From Clostridia bacterium (lineage in GTDB: Bacteria; Bacillota; Clostridia; Christensenellales; Borkfalkiaceae): 64,000 bases of DNA. Both the position numbers and the translations under genes were made by a program. The DNA lies in NCBI GenBank assembly GCA_017399945.1, contig JAFQAQ010000017.1, positions 1 to 64,000 of the forward strand, written 5' to 3'. This document shows, one piece after another, positions 7,374 through 15,302 of this stretch (positions within the stretch are counted from its first letter, which is position 1; every line of letters begins with the position of its first letter). The notes under the pieces were generated by a model, which saw nothing but the letters and a program-made list of their open reading frames with translations, did not search any database and had not been told where the DNA came from.

Positions 7374-8387
7374 TTACAACCCTAGTTTATCTAAAAAGTA
7401 TGCACGTGTATTAGCGTGTTTGCCGTGCTCGTCAATTATATCAAATAAGAAAAACTTTTGCCCTTTAGGTAAGTCAAATACAGCTTCGGTTAAATACTCG
7501 TTTGTCATTGCTAAACGTATTCCACCAAAAGGACGGCGTTCGGTATTCATTGCAATAGATTTCACAGGCGAAGTTTTTATATGTATCTTACCGTCTTCTA
7601 CGTATAGCTCTTCTATCAACGGTCCGCAAGAAGAATAAAAATCGCCTTGTTCAAGGGCGCGCATAACTTCTTCGTAGGCAAGTGCTTTTGCTTTTATCAT
7701 TACGAAACCACCGTATCTGTCGCACTCAATCTCGTTGTCTAGCGCACCACCGTGGCAATCGTCCGTGGCAAGGCAGAAAAGTCTTTTTCCACGCCTTAAC
7801 ATATCGCTATACATAGCTGGGTTATAATCAAAAATCCCTGACACGGCAAAAGATAGATGGTTATATATTTCCATGGCGAAAAGACCGTTAAGATTGCCAA
7901 AAAATTCGGGTGTTTCCATTGAATACCCGGGATGGTTAAGGCTAACCAAAAAGCCGTTCTCGTTTGCTTTATCAATAACTTCTTGAATACAGTCTAAAGT
8001 GTATTCTCTTTCAAAAGGAGCACCCACGCTTTTTACGTTCTTTGCATTATCCTTTCCGTGAATAACGTATTTTGGGTTGTAGCAAACCTGGGTGGTATTA
8101 TGTTGGTTCTTAGCGAACAAGTTAAGTTCAATCGTTCGGCTTTCGTTGTAGTTATCCTTTTCAATAAAAGCGTATTCCATACCCGTAATCATTAAAAAGT
8201 CTTTGTCGTCAAGGGTAGAGTGGTCTACTAAAAGTTCGTGGTCGGTCAAAGCCAAAATACTGTATCCGTTCGCCTTGTAAAACTCTTTTAAGTGTTTTGG
8301 CGACCAAAGCCCATCTGAAACTGTGCTGTGTGCGTGTAGGTTAGCCTTGTAGAAAGTGCCTTCTTGTGGAATTAAAAAAAGTTTCAT
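7374..8387 (-). CDS. PHP-domain metal-dependent phosphoesterase
   Basis: A 337-residue protein with the PHP metal motifs HAHST (near residue 18), TDHE, NHPGYS and the late DDCHG. This arrangement is known from phosphoesterases such as polymerase-linked PHP domains and histidinol phosphatase relatives. A C-terminal beta-rich segment (from about residue 260) is extra. It is the second gene of a minus-strand operon, 4 nt after a glycosidase-like gene, so a sugar-phosphate or phosphodiester substrate is plausible (inference). No signal peptide is seen; the protein is cytosolic. Confidence 0.78.
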   Translation of the reverse strand: MKLFLIPQEGTFYKANLHAHSTVSDGLWSPKHLKEFYKANGYSILALTDHELLVDHSTLDDKDFLMITGMEYAFIEKDNYNESRTIELNLFAKNQHNTTQVCYNPKYVIHGKDNAKNVKSVGAPFEREYTLDCIQEVIDKANENGFLVSLNHPGYSMETPEFFGNLNGLFAMEIYNHLSFAVSGIFDYNPAMYSDMLRRGKRLFCLATDDCHGGALDNEIECDRYGGFVMIKAKALAYEEVMRALEQGDFYSSCGPLIEELYVEDGKIHIKTSPVKSIAMNTERRPFGGIRLAMTNEYLTEAVFDLPKGQKFFLFDIIDEHGKHANTRAYFLDKLGL

Positions 8388-8391
8388 ATTC

Positions 8392-10374
8392 TTATTTCCT
8401 TTTTTTAGATGCAGTAAACAACGCGAATCCGTAAGGTGGAATATCTTGGTCTAAAATAACTTTGTCCCCGTCTAACTTGCCACCTTTAAGGTATACGTCA
8501 AGGTTATCGTATGGTTCGTCAAGTTGAATTACGGGGTTTATAACTTCGTCGGCAAAGAAGTTCCAAAGCCCAACGGATATACTGTCTTCGTCTTTTTTTG
8601 CAATTATGTATAAGAAAGGATTTCCTGTGCAAACGGCAGGCAAGGGTTTTTTAGCAACGTAGTTAAATCCTTCTACTAACTGGCGTTGGCGGTAATAGCA
8701 TTTAAAGTTGCCCTTAATATAAGAAGCACCCCAAGTCGTTTCTGCAACGAATGGGAAAACAACGAAACGCTGGCCCAATTTGTTTTCGTATCGATAAGTG
8801 CCACACGTTTTGGGCGCAGTCTTCAACGCCTCAGGGGACACCCCACCCAAAGGCGTGCCGTTGATAGCAGGATATTCGCTCAAAACTTGCGCACCTTGTT
8901 TTAATTTAAAATCGTAAACCTTTGCGTCAGTACCAAGGTTGGTTACGGTGTAGTCTTGGTAATCTAAATAATGTTCTACGTTTAAGGCAGGTTTAATTTG
9001 GTAAGAATTAAAGCCAACGTCAACACCACGTTCAAAAAGTATTCGTGCGGCAGTGCCGTCTAAAATAGCGCCTGCGTTAAGTGCGTCAAGGTCGAAAAGT
9101 CTAGCCTCGTCGCCAAAAATCAGAGATGGGGTTTTGCCTATTTGCCCATAAGTTATTGGGATAGAGTTGTCCGTTAAGAACCATTGACTTGTCAAAGGCA
9201 AAAATCCGCAACTGTGAACTGAATTGGAAGTTACGTCTACTGAATAATCTTGAAAACGGAATAGAGAGGGATACGCCACAACGTTAAGTCCCACTGAATT
9301 TTTAGCATTGAAGCGTTTTTCAATCTCTAGATAGTGTTGTTGGTTTTTTATATGACGGTCGATATATCCCGTTTCGTAAGAAGGTCGAGAAAAGTAATCT
9401 ATCATATATTTCAAAATGCCGTCGCTTCCACCCGAAGCACGTAGCGCCATATCGTATCCTTCAAGATAATTCGCAGGGACAATATGGCGTGGGCGAGGGT
9501 AAACGTCCCCCTCGGTAATGAGTTCAGCACCCGTTTCTTCTAACCAATGGCATTGCAAACGAATAGCTTCAATATTAGCAGCAAGCGATGGGCCAGAATT
9601 CCAATATGGTGCGCCAGTCATCCTTGCAAACGGTTTTGTGTTGCCAGCCGTTGCTTTTACAAGTTCTGCAAAGGTTGCGCCTTCTATTTGATAGGAAGAA
9701 GCATTTGCGCTAAGTCCTAAACGAATAGATGGGTTAATTTCGTGAACGGCTTTTTCTATGCGTTTCACAAAGTCGAGTAGAGTATGTCTTTGTAGGTCTA
9801 AAAAACGGGAGCGATATTCGTTTGGTTTACCACCGTGCAAGCGTTGTTTAATTTCTTCAAGCGAAAGGTCTTCGCCAGTATATTCAACAAGTTTTTTTCT
9901 GTGAAGTTCGCATAAACAACCTACGTTGTATACCGAAAATTTTCCACCGCCAAGGGTAAAATCGTCTTCAAACATAATTTGTTGCACGCCAGTTTTAGCA
10001 AGCGCACAAAGTGTGCGAAGGAAATCGTCAACAAAGTTTTTATCCAATGGGCAGTATGCACCAGGGCATTCATATCCGTCGTCAGCAACAATGTGCGTGT
10101 ATACGTTGGGTGCGTTTCCGTCACAAGGAGAAAATCCCCCATATCCAATAGTGGGAACTAACCACGCACCAACGTTAAAGCCGTTCTGTTCAAAAAAACG
10201 TTTGTTATCTATAAAAACTTCTATTCCACGGTTTAACGCATCCTCGTCGGTAAGATAGCGGTCGAAAATCAAAAAAACCGTATCAGAGTTTGCTCTTTTT
10301 AATTGGTCTAAAAGAGCATTTCTTTGAACGACGTCTTTGGTAGGTTTTGCGGGAATATAAAGTCTATAAGCCAT
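8392..10374 (-). CDS. Large glycoside-hydrolase-like TIM-barrel protein
   Basis: A 660-residue cytosolic protein without a signal peptide. The first ~350 residues look like a (beta/alpha)8 hydrolase: VFLIFDRYL, NVGAWLVPTIGYGG, VQQIMFEDDF, IRLGLSANAS and ELITEGDVYPRPR. Acidic residues near strand ends (EDD, TEGD) are candidates for catalysis. The C-terminal ~200 residues are beta-rich (VTNLGTDAKVYDFKLKQGAQVLSE...), like the accessory domains of family 42-type galactosidases. I cannot assign a CAZy family. A GAGAGG SD and its own promoter precede it. The PHP phosphoesterase gene follows in the same operon. Confidence 0.6.
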   Translation of the reverse strand: MAYRLYIPAKPTKDVVQRNALLDQLKRANSDTVFLIFDRYLTDEDALNRGIEVFIDNKRFFEQNGFNVGAWLVPTIGYGGFSPCDGNAPNVYTHIVADDGYECPGAYCPLDKNFVDDFLRTLCALAKTGVQQIMFEDDFTLGGGKFSVYNVGCLCELHRKKLVEYTGEDLSLEEIKQRLHGGKPNEYRSRFLDLQRHTLLDFVKRIEKAVHEINPSIRLGLSANASSYQIEGATFAELVKATAGNTKPFARMTGAPYWNSGPSLAANIEAIRLQCHWLEETGAELITEGDVYPRPRHIVPANYLEGYDMALRASGGSDGILKYMIDYFSRPSYETGYIDRHIKNQQHYLEIEKRFNAKNSVGLNVVAYPSLFRFQDYSVDVTSNSVHSCGFLPLTSQWFLTDNSIPITYGQIGKTPSLIFGDEARLFDLDALNAGAILDGTAARILFERGVDVGFNSYQIKPALNVEHYLDYQDYTVTNLGTDAKVYDFKLKQGAQVLSEYPAINGTPLGGVSPEALKTAPKTCGTYRYENKLGQRFVVFPFVAETTWGASYIKGNFKCYYRQRQLVEGFNYVAKKPLPAVCTGNPFLYIIAKKDEDSISVGLWNFFADEVINPVIQLDEPYDNLDVYLKGGKLDGDKVILDQDIPPYGFALFTASKKRK

Positions 10375-10402
10375 AAATTACCTCTCGTTATTTAACTATT
10401 TA

Positions 10403-10431
10403 ATAATACAACAATATATTAGGTCCGTCAA
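10403..10431 (-). promoter_or_regulatory. Promoter of the glycosidase-like/PHP operon
   Basis: On the minus strand, TTGACG (10431-10426), 17 bp, TATTAT (10408-10403), then SD GAGAGG and ATG at 10374. Confidence 0.7.
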
Positions 10432-10488
10432 GATTATTTCGAAATCTTATTTGGCAACTGGTTTTCAAAAGCTCTCTAATGCACAGAA

Positions 10489-10641
10489 ATGATGGGACTT
10501 ATCGGTGCTGGTAACAACCCAAGGCTAAAATGACCGAAGCCTAAAGCAGTTGCAGTTCAAGAAGCACTCAATAAATAATTAAAAAAAATAAAATAAAAAA
10601 ACCTTTTGCTTTTTGCAAAAGGTTTTTTGCTTTAAAAAAAT
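10489..10641 (+). pseudogene. Degenerate 3' end of the GGGtGRT gene plus terminator (repeat copy 1)
   Basis: About 90 nt (10489-10578) match the last codons of the GGGtGRT gene at 7219-7308, including TCGGTGCTGGTAACAACCCA and GTTGCAGTTCAAGAAGCA. After AACCCA the block AGGCTAAAATGACC replaces 15 nt by 14, shifting the frame and creating a TGA stop. An AT-rich spacer and a hairpin terminator (10600-10628) follow. The same block, with the same indel and the same terminator, recurs at 12564-12717. It is therefore a direct repeat bounding the XRE element. Confidence 0.85.
10600..10628. terminator. Bidirectional terminator in repeat copy 1
   Basis: AACCTTTTGC (10600-10609) pairs with GCAAAAGGTT (10615-10624) around five T. 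T and A runs lie on both sides, so it can end the minus-strand XRE gene (stop at 10642). Confidence 0.85.
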
Positions 10642-10848
10642 TTAGTAGTCGGTAATGCCGACTAAATAGTCAAGTGTAACCTTAAAATATTTAGCTATTG
10701 CTACTAGCGTTGCAAGGTCAGGCTCAATTTTACCTGATTCTAAATGTGAGATTCGTCTTTGAGTGGTGTTTAATATTTTTGCTAAATCAATTTGTTTTAA
10801 GTTTGCTTCTTTTCTTAACAGTTGAAGCCTTTTTGAAAACCTTATCAT
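10642..10848 (-). CDS. XRE-family transcriptional repressor (cI-like), leaderless
   Basis: A 68-residue single helix-turn-helix protein. RLQLLRKEANLKQIDLAKILNTTQRRISHLESGKIEPDLATLVAIAKYF is a classic XRE domain, with the recognition helix around TTQRRISHLE. It has no sensor domain. It is divergent from the 10939-12561 operon, with two matching palindromes between them, so it is inferred to repress itself and that operon. A TATAAT -10 (10860-10855) lies exactly 6 nt before the ATG and there is no SD. This leaderless arrangement is known for lambda cI. Confidence 0.88.
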   Translation of the reverse strand: MIRFSKRLQLLRKEANLKQIDLAKILNTTQRRISHLESGKIEPDLATLVAIAKYFKVTLDYLVGITDY

Positions 10849-10854
10849 AGTTAA

Positions 10855-10875
10855 ATTATAGACAAAAATAGTCTA
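10855..10875 (-). promoter_or_regulatory. Repressor promoter -10 with operator 1
   Basis: On the minus strand the -10 is TATAAT (10860-10855). The palindrome TAGACAAAAATAGTCTA (10859-10875) overlaps its upstream edge. The -35 is weak. Binding of the XRE protein here would control its own gene. Confidence 0.65.
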
Positions 10876-10881
10876 AATTAT

Positions 10882-10910
10882 TTGACATAGACAAAAATTG
10901 TCTATATAAT
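10882..10910 (+). promoter_or_regulatory. Promoter of the element operon with operator 2 filling the spacer
   Basis: TTGACA (10882-10887) and TATAAT (10905-10910) are perfect. The 17-bp spacer (10888-10904) is exactly the palindrome TAGACAAAAATTGTCTA, near-identical to operator 1 at 10859-10875. The palindrome centres are 29 bp apart, close to three helical turns, which suits cooperative binding of two repressor dimers. Confidence 0.8.
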
Positions 10911-10938
10911 TATAATATCAAATATAGGGGGACTTATT

Positions 10939-12012
10939 GTGCGTGAAAATGAATTACAAGATTTAATGCCTATACTTTTAGAACTCCAACAATTAAAACA
11001 ACAGGAATATGATTTGACAGCTGAAAAAGAGTATTGGCAAGAAGCACTTGATACAAAAGATGAATGGCGAGAAAATGTAGATTATGAGAGATGGTGTTGG
11101 CAAGAGGAAGCGTTTGAATCATCTAAATTAAAAAAAGCCTTAAAAGAAAGGGAAGAGGCTTGCGAGAAAGTGTATGACTTTGAGGAAAATTACTGCACTT
11201 TTAAGGATGAATTAAAGAAGTTACCAATTCCAAAATTAGGCATAATAAGGTACATTGTATTTGTTTTGCTAATGATTTTTACTGTAAGGTTTTATCAAGA
11301 AGCAAATACTGACGCGATTAACCCAGAATTTTTTAGGACGCTGGCGATAATATTTACCGTCATAACCTCGTTAGTTTTTATTTTTTGTTTAAAAAATATT
11401 TTAGGTATATTAAGAGCTTTGGGGAAACAGCAACAAGAAAACGAGAGATTTGAGTTGGTTAAAAAAGAAAACGATATTCAAATAGCGAAAAATTCAAAGC
11501 AATTAGAAAAGCTAAATAACGACTATCAACAAAAAAGAGAACAAGTATTAATTGTTTTTGACGAATTTATAGAAGAAATAAAAATTAAAATTAAAAAAAT
11601 AAATGGAGATATTACAAAAATAAGAAAACAGCTTGTCAATGAAAAATTTTATACAAATGGAATAAAGGATTATGATTTAGAAGATATAAACAACATCATA
11701 GACGTAATTTTACATGGACGAGCAGATACTTTTAAGGAAGCAGTTAATATAGCATTATCTGAACGGGCAGAAAGAGAACATAGAGAAGAAGTTCTAAGGA
11801 TAGAACAAGAAAAGCTTTCTATTGAAGAAGATAGACAAAAACAAGAAAATGAAGCTAGGGAAAGACGCGAAAAAGAGCAAAAACGTCATAATAAGGAGAT
11901 GGAGCGATTGGCAAAAATCAATCCTGCAAGATGCATGACTTGCAAAAAAAGAAATACGTGTAGTAAAGAATATTGCTATGGATATTGGCATGATTTTAAT
12001 GCAAAAATTTAA
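10939..12012 (+). CDS. Membrane-anchored coiled-coil protein with C-terminal Cys cluster, function unknown
   Basis: A 357-residue protein (GTG start, purine-rich GGGGG upstream). Residues 1-95 are charged and helical. Two hydrophobic helices follow (IIRYIVFVLLMIFTV near 103-117 and TLAIIFTVITSLVFIFCLKNIL near 132-155), then a long coiled coil rich in Lys, Glu and Gln. Near 250-280 is NNIIDVILHGRADTFKEAVNIAL, a motif I have seen in accessory proteins of Firmicute mobile elements. The C terminus has CMTCKKRNTCSKEYC, a likely zinc-binding knot. Unlike neighbours, Asn/Asp/Tyr codons before G end in T rather than C. This fits foreign origin. No function can be assigned. Confidence 0.75.
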   Translation: MRENELQDLMPILLELQQLKQQEYDLTAEKEYWQEALDTKDEWRENVDYERWCWQEEAFESSKLKKALKEREEACEKVYDFEENYCTFKDELKKLPIPKLGIIRYIVFVLLMIFTVRFYQEANTDAINPEFFRTLAIIFTVITSLVFIFCLKNILGILRALGKQQQENERFELVKKENDIQIAKNSKQLEKLNNDYQQKREQVLIVFDEFIEEIKIKIKKINGDITKIRKQLVNEKFYTNGIKDYDLEDINNIIDVILHGRADTFKEAVNIALSERAEREHREEVLRIEQEKLSIEEDRQKQENEARERREKEQKRHNKEMERLAKINPARCMTCKKRNTCSKEYCYGYWHDFNAKI

Positions 12013-12024
12013 AGGGGAATGAAT

Positions 12025-12561
12025 ATGAATTTTATAAAAAAACTATTAGGAATTAAAAGTAAGACGCAACAAATATTGAGCAGTAATATAGATAATATTG
12101 AAAAAAGAAATAAATTACATAGATTAACCGAGAAGGAATCAATAAATGCATGGTATGAGTTTTGCGAGTTTTATCCGAAAGACAATATAGGGTCTAGTGA
12201 TATAGAAATAGAAAGAGCAATTGACTTGCACTTTAAATTTGCTATTTGTTTTGACTATTCGAAAGTTAGCGAGCAAGAAGTCAAGGAATTTTTAGCATAC
12301 GTTTTACCAAATATAGATTATTCTAAAAAAGGTTTTGATAGTAAAGACAAACTTCTAGAAGATTTGTACGAAGGCTTTTTAATATCAAAAGGATTAATGT
12401 TAAGAGAAACTTCTGTTAATTATTCTTATAGCGATATTAGACTATTATGTTCTCCATTTTGTTCACCGCAATATCATAAACTTATGAATATTGACTCTAA
12501 AAATTTCTTAAAAGAAATTACTATGAGAAAAAATTTATATTTGCAATATATAAAATATTAA
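12025..12561 (+). CDS. Unknown protein encoded by the XRE-controlled element
   Basis: A 178-residue soluble, mostly helical protein. ATG 12025 is preferred over ATG 12019 because the AAGGGG SD (12012-12017) lies 7 nt from the former and 1 nt from the latter. It begins MNFIKKLLGIKSKTQQIL, a short amphipathic helix, and contains WYEFCEFYPKDNIG and DIRLLCSPFCSPQYHKL with a Cys pair. No domain is recognised. It is the second gene of the operon repressed by the XRE protein, separated from the membrane protein by 12 nt, so the two probably act together. The coding sequence stops 2 nt before repeat copy 2. Confidence 0.7.
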   Translation: MNFIKKLLGIKSKTQQILSSNIDNIEKRNKLHRLTEKESINAWYEFCEFYPKDNIGSSDIEIERAIDLHFKFAICFDYSKVSEQEVKEFLAYVLPNIDYSKKGFDSKDKLLEDLYEGFLISKGLMLRETSVNYSYSDIRLLCSPFCSPQYHKLMNIDSKNFLKEITMRKNLYLQYIKY

Positions 12562-12563
12562 AC

Positions 12564-12717
12564 ATAATGGGCTTAATCGGTGCTGGTAACAACCCAAGGC
12601 TAAAATGACCGTTGCATGCACAGTTGCAGTTCAAGAAGCACTTAATAAATAATTAAAAAAATAAAATAAAAAACCTTTTGCTTTTTGCAAAAGGTTTTTT
12701 GTTTTAAAGTATTTAGC
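12564..12717 (+). pseudogene. Degenerate 3' end of the GGGtGRT gene plus terminator (repeat copy 2)
   Basis: Second copy of the 10489-10641 block in direct orientation. It has the same GGGtGRT tail, the same AGGCTAAAATGACC frameshifting change, the same AT-rich spacer and the same hairpin. At the AATGGGCTTAATCGG site it agrees with the intact gene, where copy 1 has changed. The two copies share derived changes, so they duplicated after the tail had already degenerated. Confidence 0.85.
12672..12700 (+). terminator. Terminator in repeat copy 2
   Basis: AACCTTTTGC (12672-12681) pairs with GCAAAAGGTT (12687-12696), followed by T residues. It would end the element operon. Confidence 0.85.
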
Positions 12718-12759
12718 CTAAAATAGTTTAGGATAATACGGCTTGTTTTTATAAAACAC

Positions 12760-12788
12760 TTGAAATTAACGATTAAAAATATTATAAT
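12760..12788 (+). promoter_or_regulatory. Promoter of the GH32/epimerase operon
   Basis: TTGAAA (12760-12765), 17 bp, TATAAT (12783-12788), 29 nt before ATG 12818. Confidence 0.75.
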
Positions 12789-12817
12789 AAATATATTAAT
12801 ATTAAAAGAGAGTATAT

Positions 12818-14356
12818 ATGAGAAAATCTTTCGTGGTTTATAAAAAATATCTAAAAATTCCTTCCGACTATTCGGCAGAGTCGGTGGTAGCCGTTTTGAC
12901 CGACCAAGAAGAAATGCTAGATTTTATTATTTCCTATTCAGAAAAGGGTAAGGACTATGCTTATATAGACGTAAAAGATTTTATAGGCAAGGCAATAAGT
13001 GTGGATTGTGAAAAGGATTTGATTATAAAACAAACCAACTACTGTCCTTTTTACAAGCAATATAAAAATCGACCAATGGTGCATTACACCACGCCTTACG
13101 GTCACATGAACGATCCAAACGGATTGTTTTATAAGGACGGGGAATACCATATTTATTACCAATGTCATCCATATTCGCCGTCTAGTAAAGGTAACGATTT
13201 TTGGTCAAGGCAAAATTGGGCGCATGCAACAACAAAAGATTTTGTAAAATTTACATACCACGGCATGCCTATTAGATACGATAGTAATGGTGCGGCGTGG
13301 TCGGGTAGCGCAATCGTCGATCGCCAAAACGTTAGCGGATACGGCAGTAAAGACAATCCCGCCGTTTTATATTATTGGACGTTAGCGCCAAGGCAAACTT
13401 TTGTGTGTGAGCAATCTCCTTACGTGCAAATTCTTTCGGTGTCTAACGATAACGGCAAAACCATTGAACATAAAGGCGTTTGTTTACCTAACGTAAAACC
13501 GGAAAATCGTGATCCTAAGGTGGTTTTTTGCCAAGAACTAGGTTGCTACGTAATGGCTTTATTTATAGAAGAACCCAACGTTTTCGGGCTTTTTAGGAGC
13601 AACAATTTAATTAATTGGGAACTCGTGCAACAAATCAAAATGGAAGATGATAGAGAATGCCCGAACTTCTTTCCCTTAACGGCGGACGACGGAAAGGTGA
13701 AATGGGTGTTTTTAACTGCCGGTGGCAAGTATTTAGTAGGTGATTTCAAAAAAGGCAAATATTCTGCCGGTCAACCGATAAAAACTACCAACTATTCAAA
13801 CTTTACTACGGCAACCCAAGTATTTGACGGGGAAGAAAACCTTTCGATATCTTGGTTACACGTTCCCTATACGGAAGGTCAAAATTTTGCCGGTGCGTTA
13901 ACTTTCCCCGTAAAGTATTTCCTTAAAAAAATTGGTCAGGAATACCTTATTCACCAAAAACCTTACGGCATAGAAAAACTAATGAAAAAGCCAAAGGTTT
14001 TACCTGACGGGGAACAAACGATAGACCTTAAAGATAAAGCTTATTTATTAGACCTAAAACTTACTGCAAACGGCGTTCAACATATAAAAATAAACAACCA
14101 CGTTTGCACGGTTGATTTTGATAAAAAGATACTATATTTAAATCAAAGTCAAATGTCTTTTGAATGTGATAAAACCTTGTCGTTGCAAATCTTAATCGAT
14201 AGACATTGCGTTGAGTTATACGCCCAAAACGGACTGTATAATTTATCCGAATGTAAACCGCACGATAAAAAACAAACGCTTTTAGTTTTACCACAAACTG
14301 CTTGTTCGGTACAACTTACCGGCTTAAAACACTTAAAGTACAAAAAAGGAGAATAA
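12818..14356 (+). CDS. GH32 beta-fructofuranosidase (invertase/levanase-type)
   Basis: A 512-residue enzyme that hydrolyses beta-fructosides such as sucrose or fructo-oligosaccharides. The GH32 signatures are present: HMNDPNG with nucleophile Asp99, WSGSAI, RDP (231-233, transition-state stabiliser) and the acid/base Glu280 in ECPN. A five-bladed propeller should span about 85-380, followed by the beta-sandwich typical of the family. The first ~80 residues are an extra N-terminal segment. No signal peptide is seen, so it acts on imported oligosaccharides. No transporter lies beside it. An aldose-epimerase gene follows after 1 nt. Confidence 0.92.
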   Translation: MRKSFVVYKKYLKIPSDYSAESVVAVLTDQEEMLDFIISYSEKGKDYAYIDVKDFIGKAISVDCEKDLIIKQTNYCPFYKQYKNRPMVHYTTPYGHMNDPNGLFYKDGEYHIYYQCHPYSPSSKGNDFWSRQNWAHATTKDFVKFTYHGMPIRYDSNGAAWSGSAIVDRQNVSGYGSKDNPAVLYYWTLAPRQTFVCEQSPYVQILSVSNDNGKTIEHKGVCLPNVKPENRDPKVVFCQELGCYVMALFIEEPNVFGLFRSNNLINWELVQQIKMEDDRECPNFFPLTADDGKVKWVFLTAGGKYLVGDFKKGKYSAGQPIKTTNYSNFTTATQVFDGEENLSISWLHVPYTEGQNFAGALTFPVKYFLKKIGQEYLIHQKPYGIEKLMKKPKVLPDGEQTIDLKDKAYLLDLKLTANGVQHIKINNHVCTVDFDKKILYLNQSQMSFECDKTLSLQILIDRHCVELYAQNGLYNLSECKPHDKKQTLLVLPQTACSVQLTGLKHLKYKKGE

Positions 14357-14357
14357 A

Positions 14358-15239
14358 ATGAACTACACGCTAAAAAACCAAATATTAACCGTTGAAATAA
14401 GTGATTACGGCGCAGAAATACAATCAATAAAAAGTAATAAAACGGGCATAGAATACTTGTGGCAGGGAAGCGACGTTTATTGGAAAAATCGCGCAACGGT
14501 AATTTTTCCTATATGTGGAAGACTTCATCAAGGCAAGTATACCTATAACGGAAAGGAATATCAAATGATAATCCACGGATTTGCTAAAAAAAGCACCTTT
14601 ACCGTAGTAGAACAATCGGACGAAAAAATCGTTTTTCAATTAAAAGCAAACGATTTTACTCGCGAACAATATCCTTTTGAATTTATACTTAATTTAGAAT
14701 ACCAATTAGATAATAACGAGTTAAAACAAACTTATAGGGTATTTAATCCGGACGATAAAACGCTTATCTTCTCGATTGGTGGACACCCAGGGTTTAACGT
14801 TCCCTTTATCGAGGGCGAAAGGTTTGAAGATTATTATATAGAATTCGATAGCGTAGGCGAAAAACTAAACAGCTTTTTTTCGGACGACGGCTTAACGTTA
14901 CCTAAGAGTGAATACTATCCAATGGTAGACGGAAAGATAATCAATTTAACCCACGGACTTTTTGATAACGACGCAATCTTTTTAGACGATAAAGACGACG
15001 CCGTAACGTTAAAGAGTAAAACGAATAATTATAGCGTAAGGGTGGAATTTAAGGATATGACTAAAATCGGTTTTTGGCAAGACGAACGTACGGAGGCTCC
15101 TTTCCTTTGTATAGAACCTTGGCACGGAATTCCCGCAGATGACGGAGTAACCGACGATTTAAGTACTAAAAAGCAAATGATTCATTTGCAACCAAACCAA
15201 GAGTATTCCACTTATTTCAAGATTATAATTCAAGAATAA
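14358..15239 (+). CDS. Aldose 1-epimerase family protein (GalM/LacX-like)
   Basis: A 293-residue beta-sandwich mutarotase. Visible are RATVIFPICGRL, the conserved SIGGHPGFNVPF (with the catalytic-type His) and a late FLCIEPWHGIPADDG. These match the LacX branch that interconverts sugar anomers. It starts 1 nt after the GH32 stop with AAGGAG overlapping the end of that gene, implying translational coupling. It probably speeds anomer conversion of sugars released by the GH32 enzyme (inference). It ends at a bidirectional terminator shared with araC-type gene 15303-16181. Confidence 0.88.
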   Translation: MNYTLKNQILTVEISDYGAEIQSIKSNKTGIEYLWQGSDVYWKNRATVIFPICGRLHQGKYTYNGKEYQMIIHGFAKKSTFTVVEQSDEKIVFQLKANDFTREQYPFEFILNLEYQLDNNELKQTYRVFNPDDKTLIFSIGGHPGFNVPFIEGERFEDYYIEFDSVGEKLNSFFSDDGLTLPKSEYYPMVDGKIINLTHGLFDNDAIFLDDKDDAVTLKSKTNNYSVRVEFKDMTKIGFWQDERTEAPFLCIEPWHGIPADDGVTDDLSTKKQMIHLQPNQEYSTYFKIIIQE

Positions 15240-15257
15240 TAACTAACGAATAAAACA

Positions 15258-15290
15258 AAAAAAGCCTTGGCGACGCCAAAGGCTTTTTTT
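15258..15290. terminator. Bidirectional terminator
   Basis: The arms GCCTTGGCG and CGCCAAAGGC pair with one bulge, with A and T runs outside. It separates the convergent epimerase and AraC genes. Confidence 0.85.
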
Positions 15291-15302
15291 GTTGTGGGTA
15301 TA

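Noticed and set aside
9926-10258. 110-residue plus-strand ORF
   Set aside because: Antisense shadow of the glycosidase-like gene, without SD or recognisable domain.
10489-12717. Insertion sequence or integron
   Set aside because: No transposase, integrase or terminal inverted repeats; the flanks are direct copies of a gene end, so another mechanism is needed.
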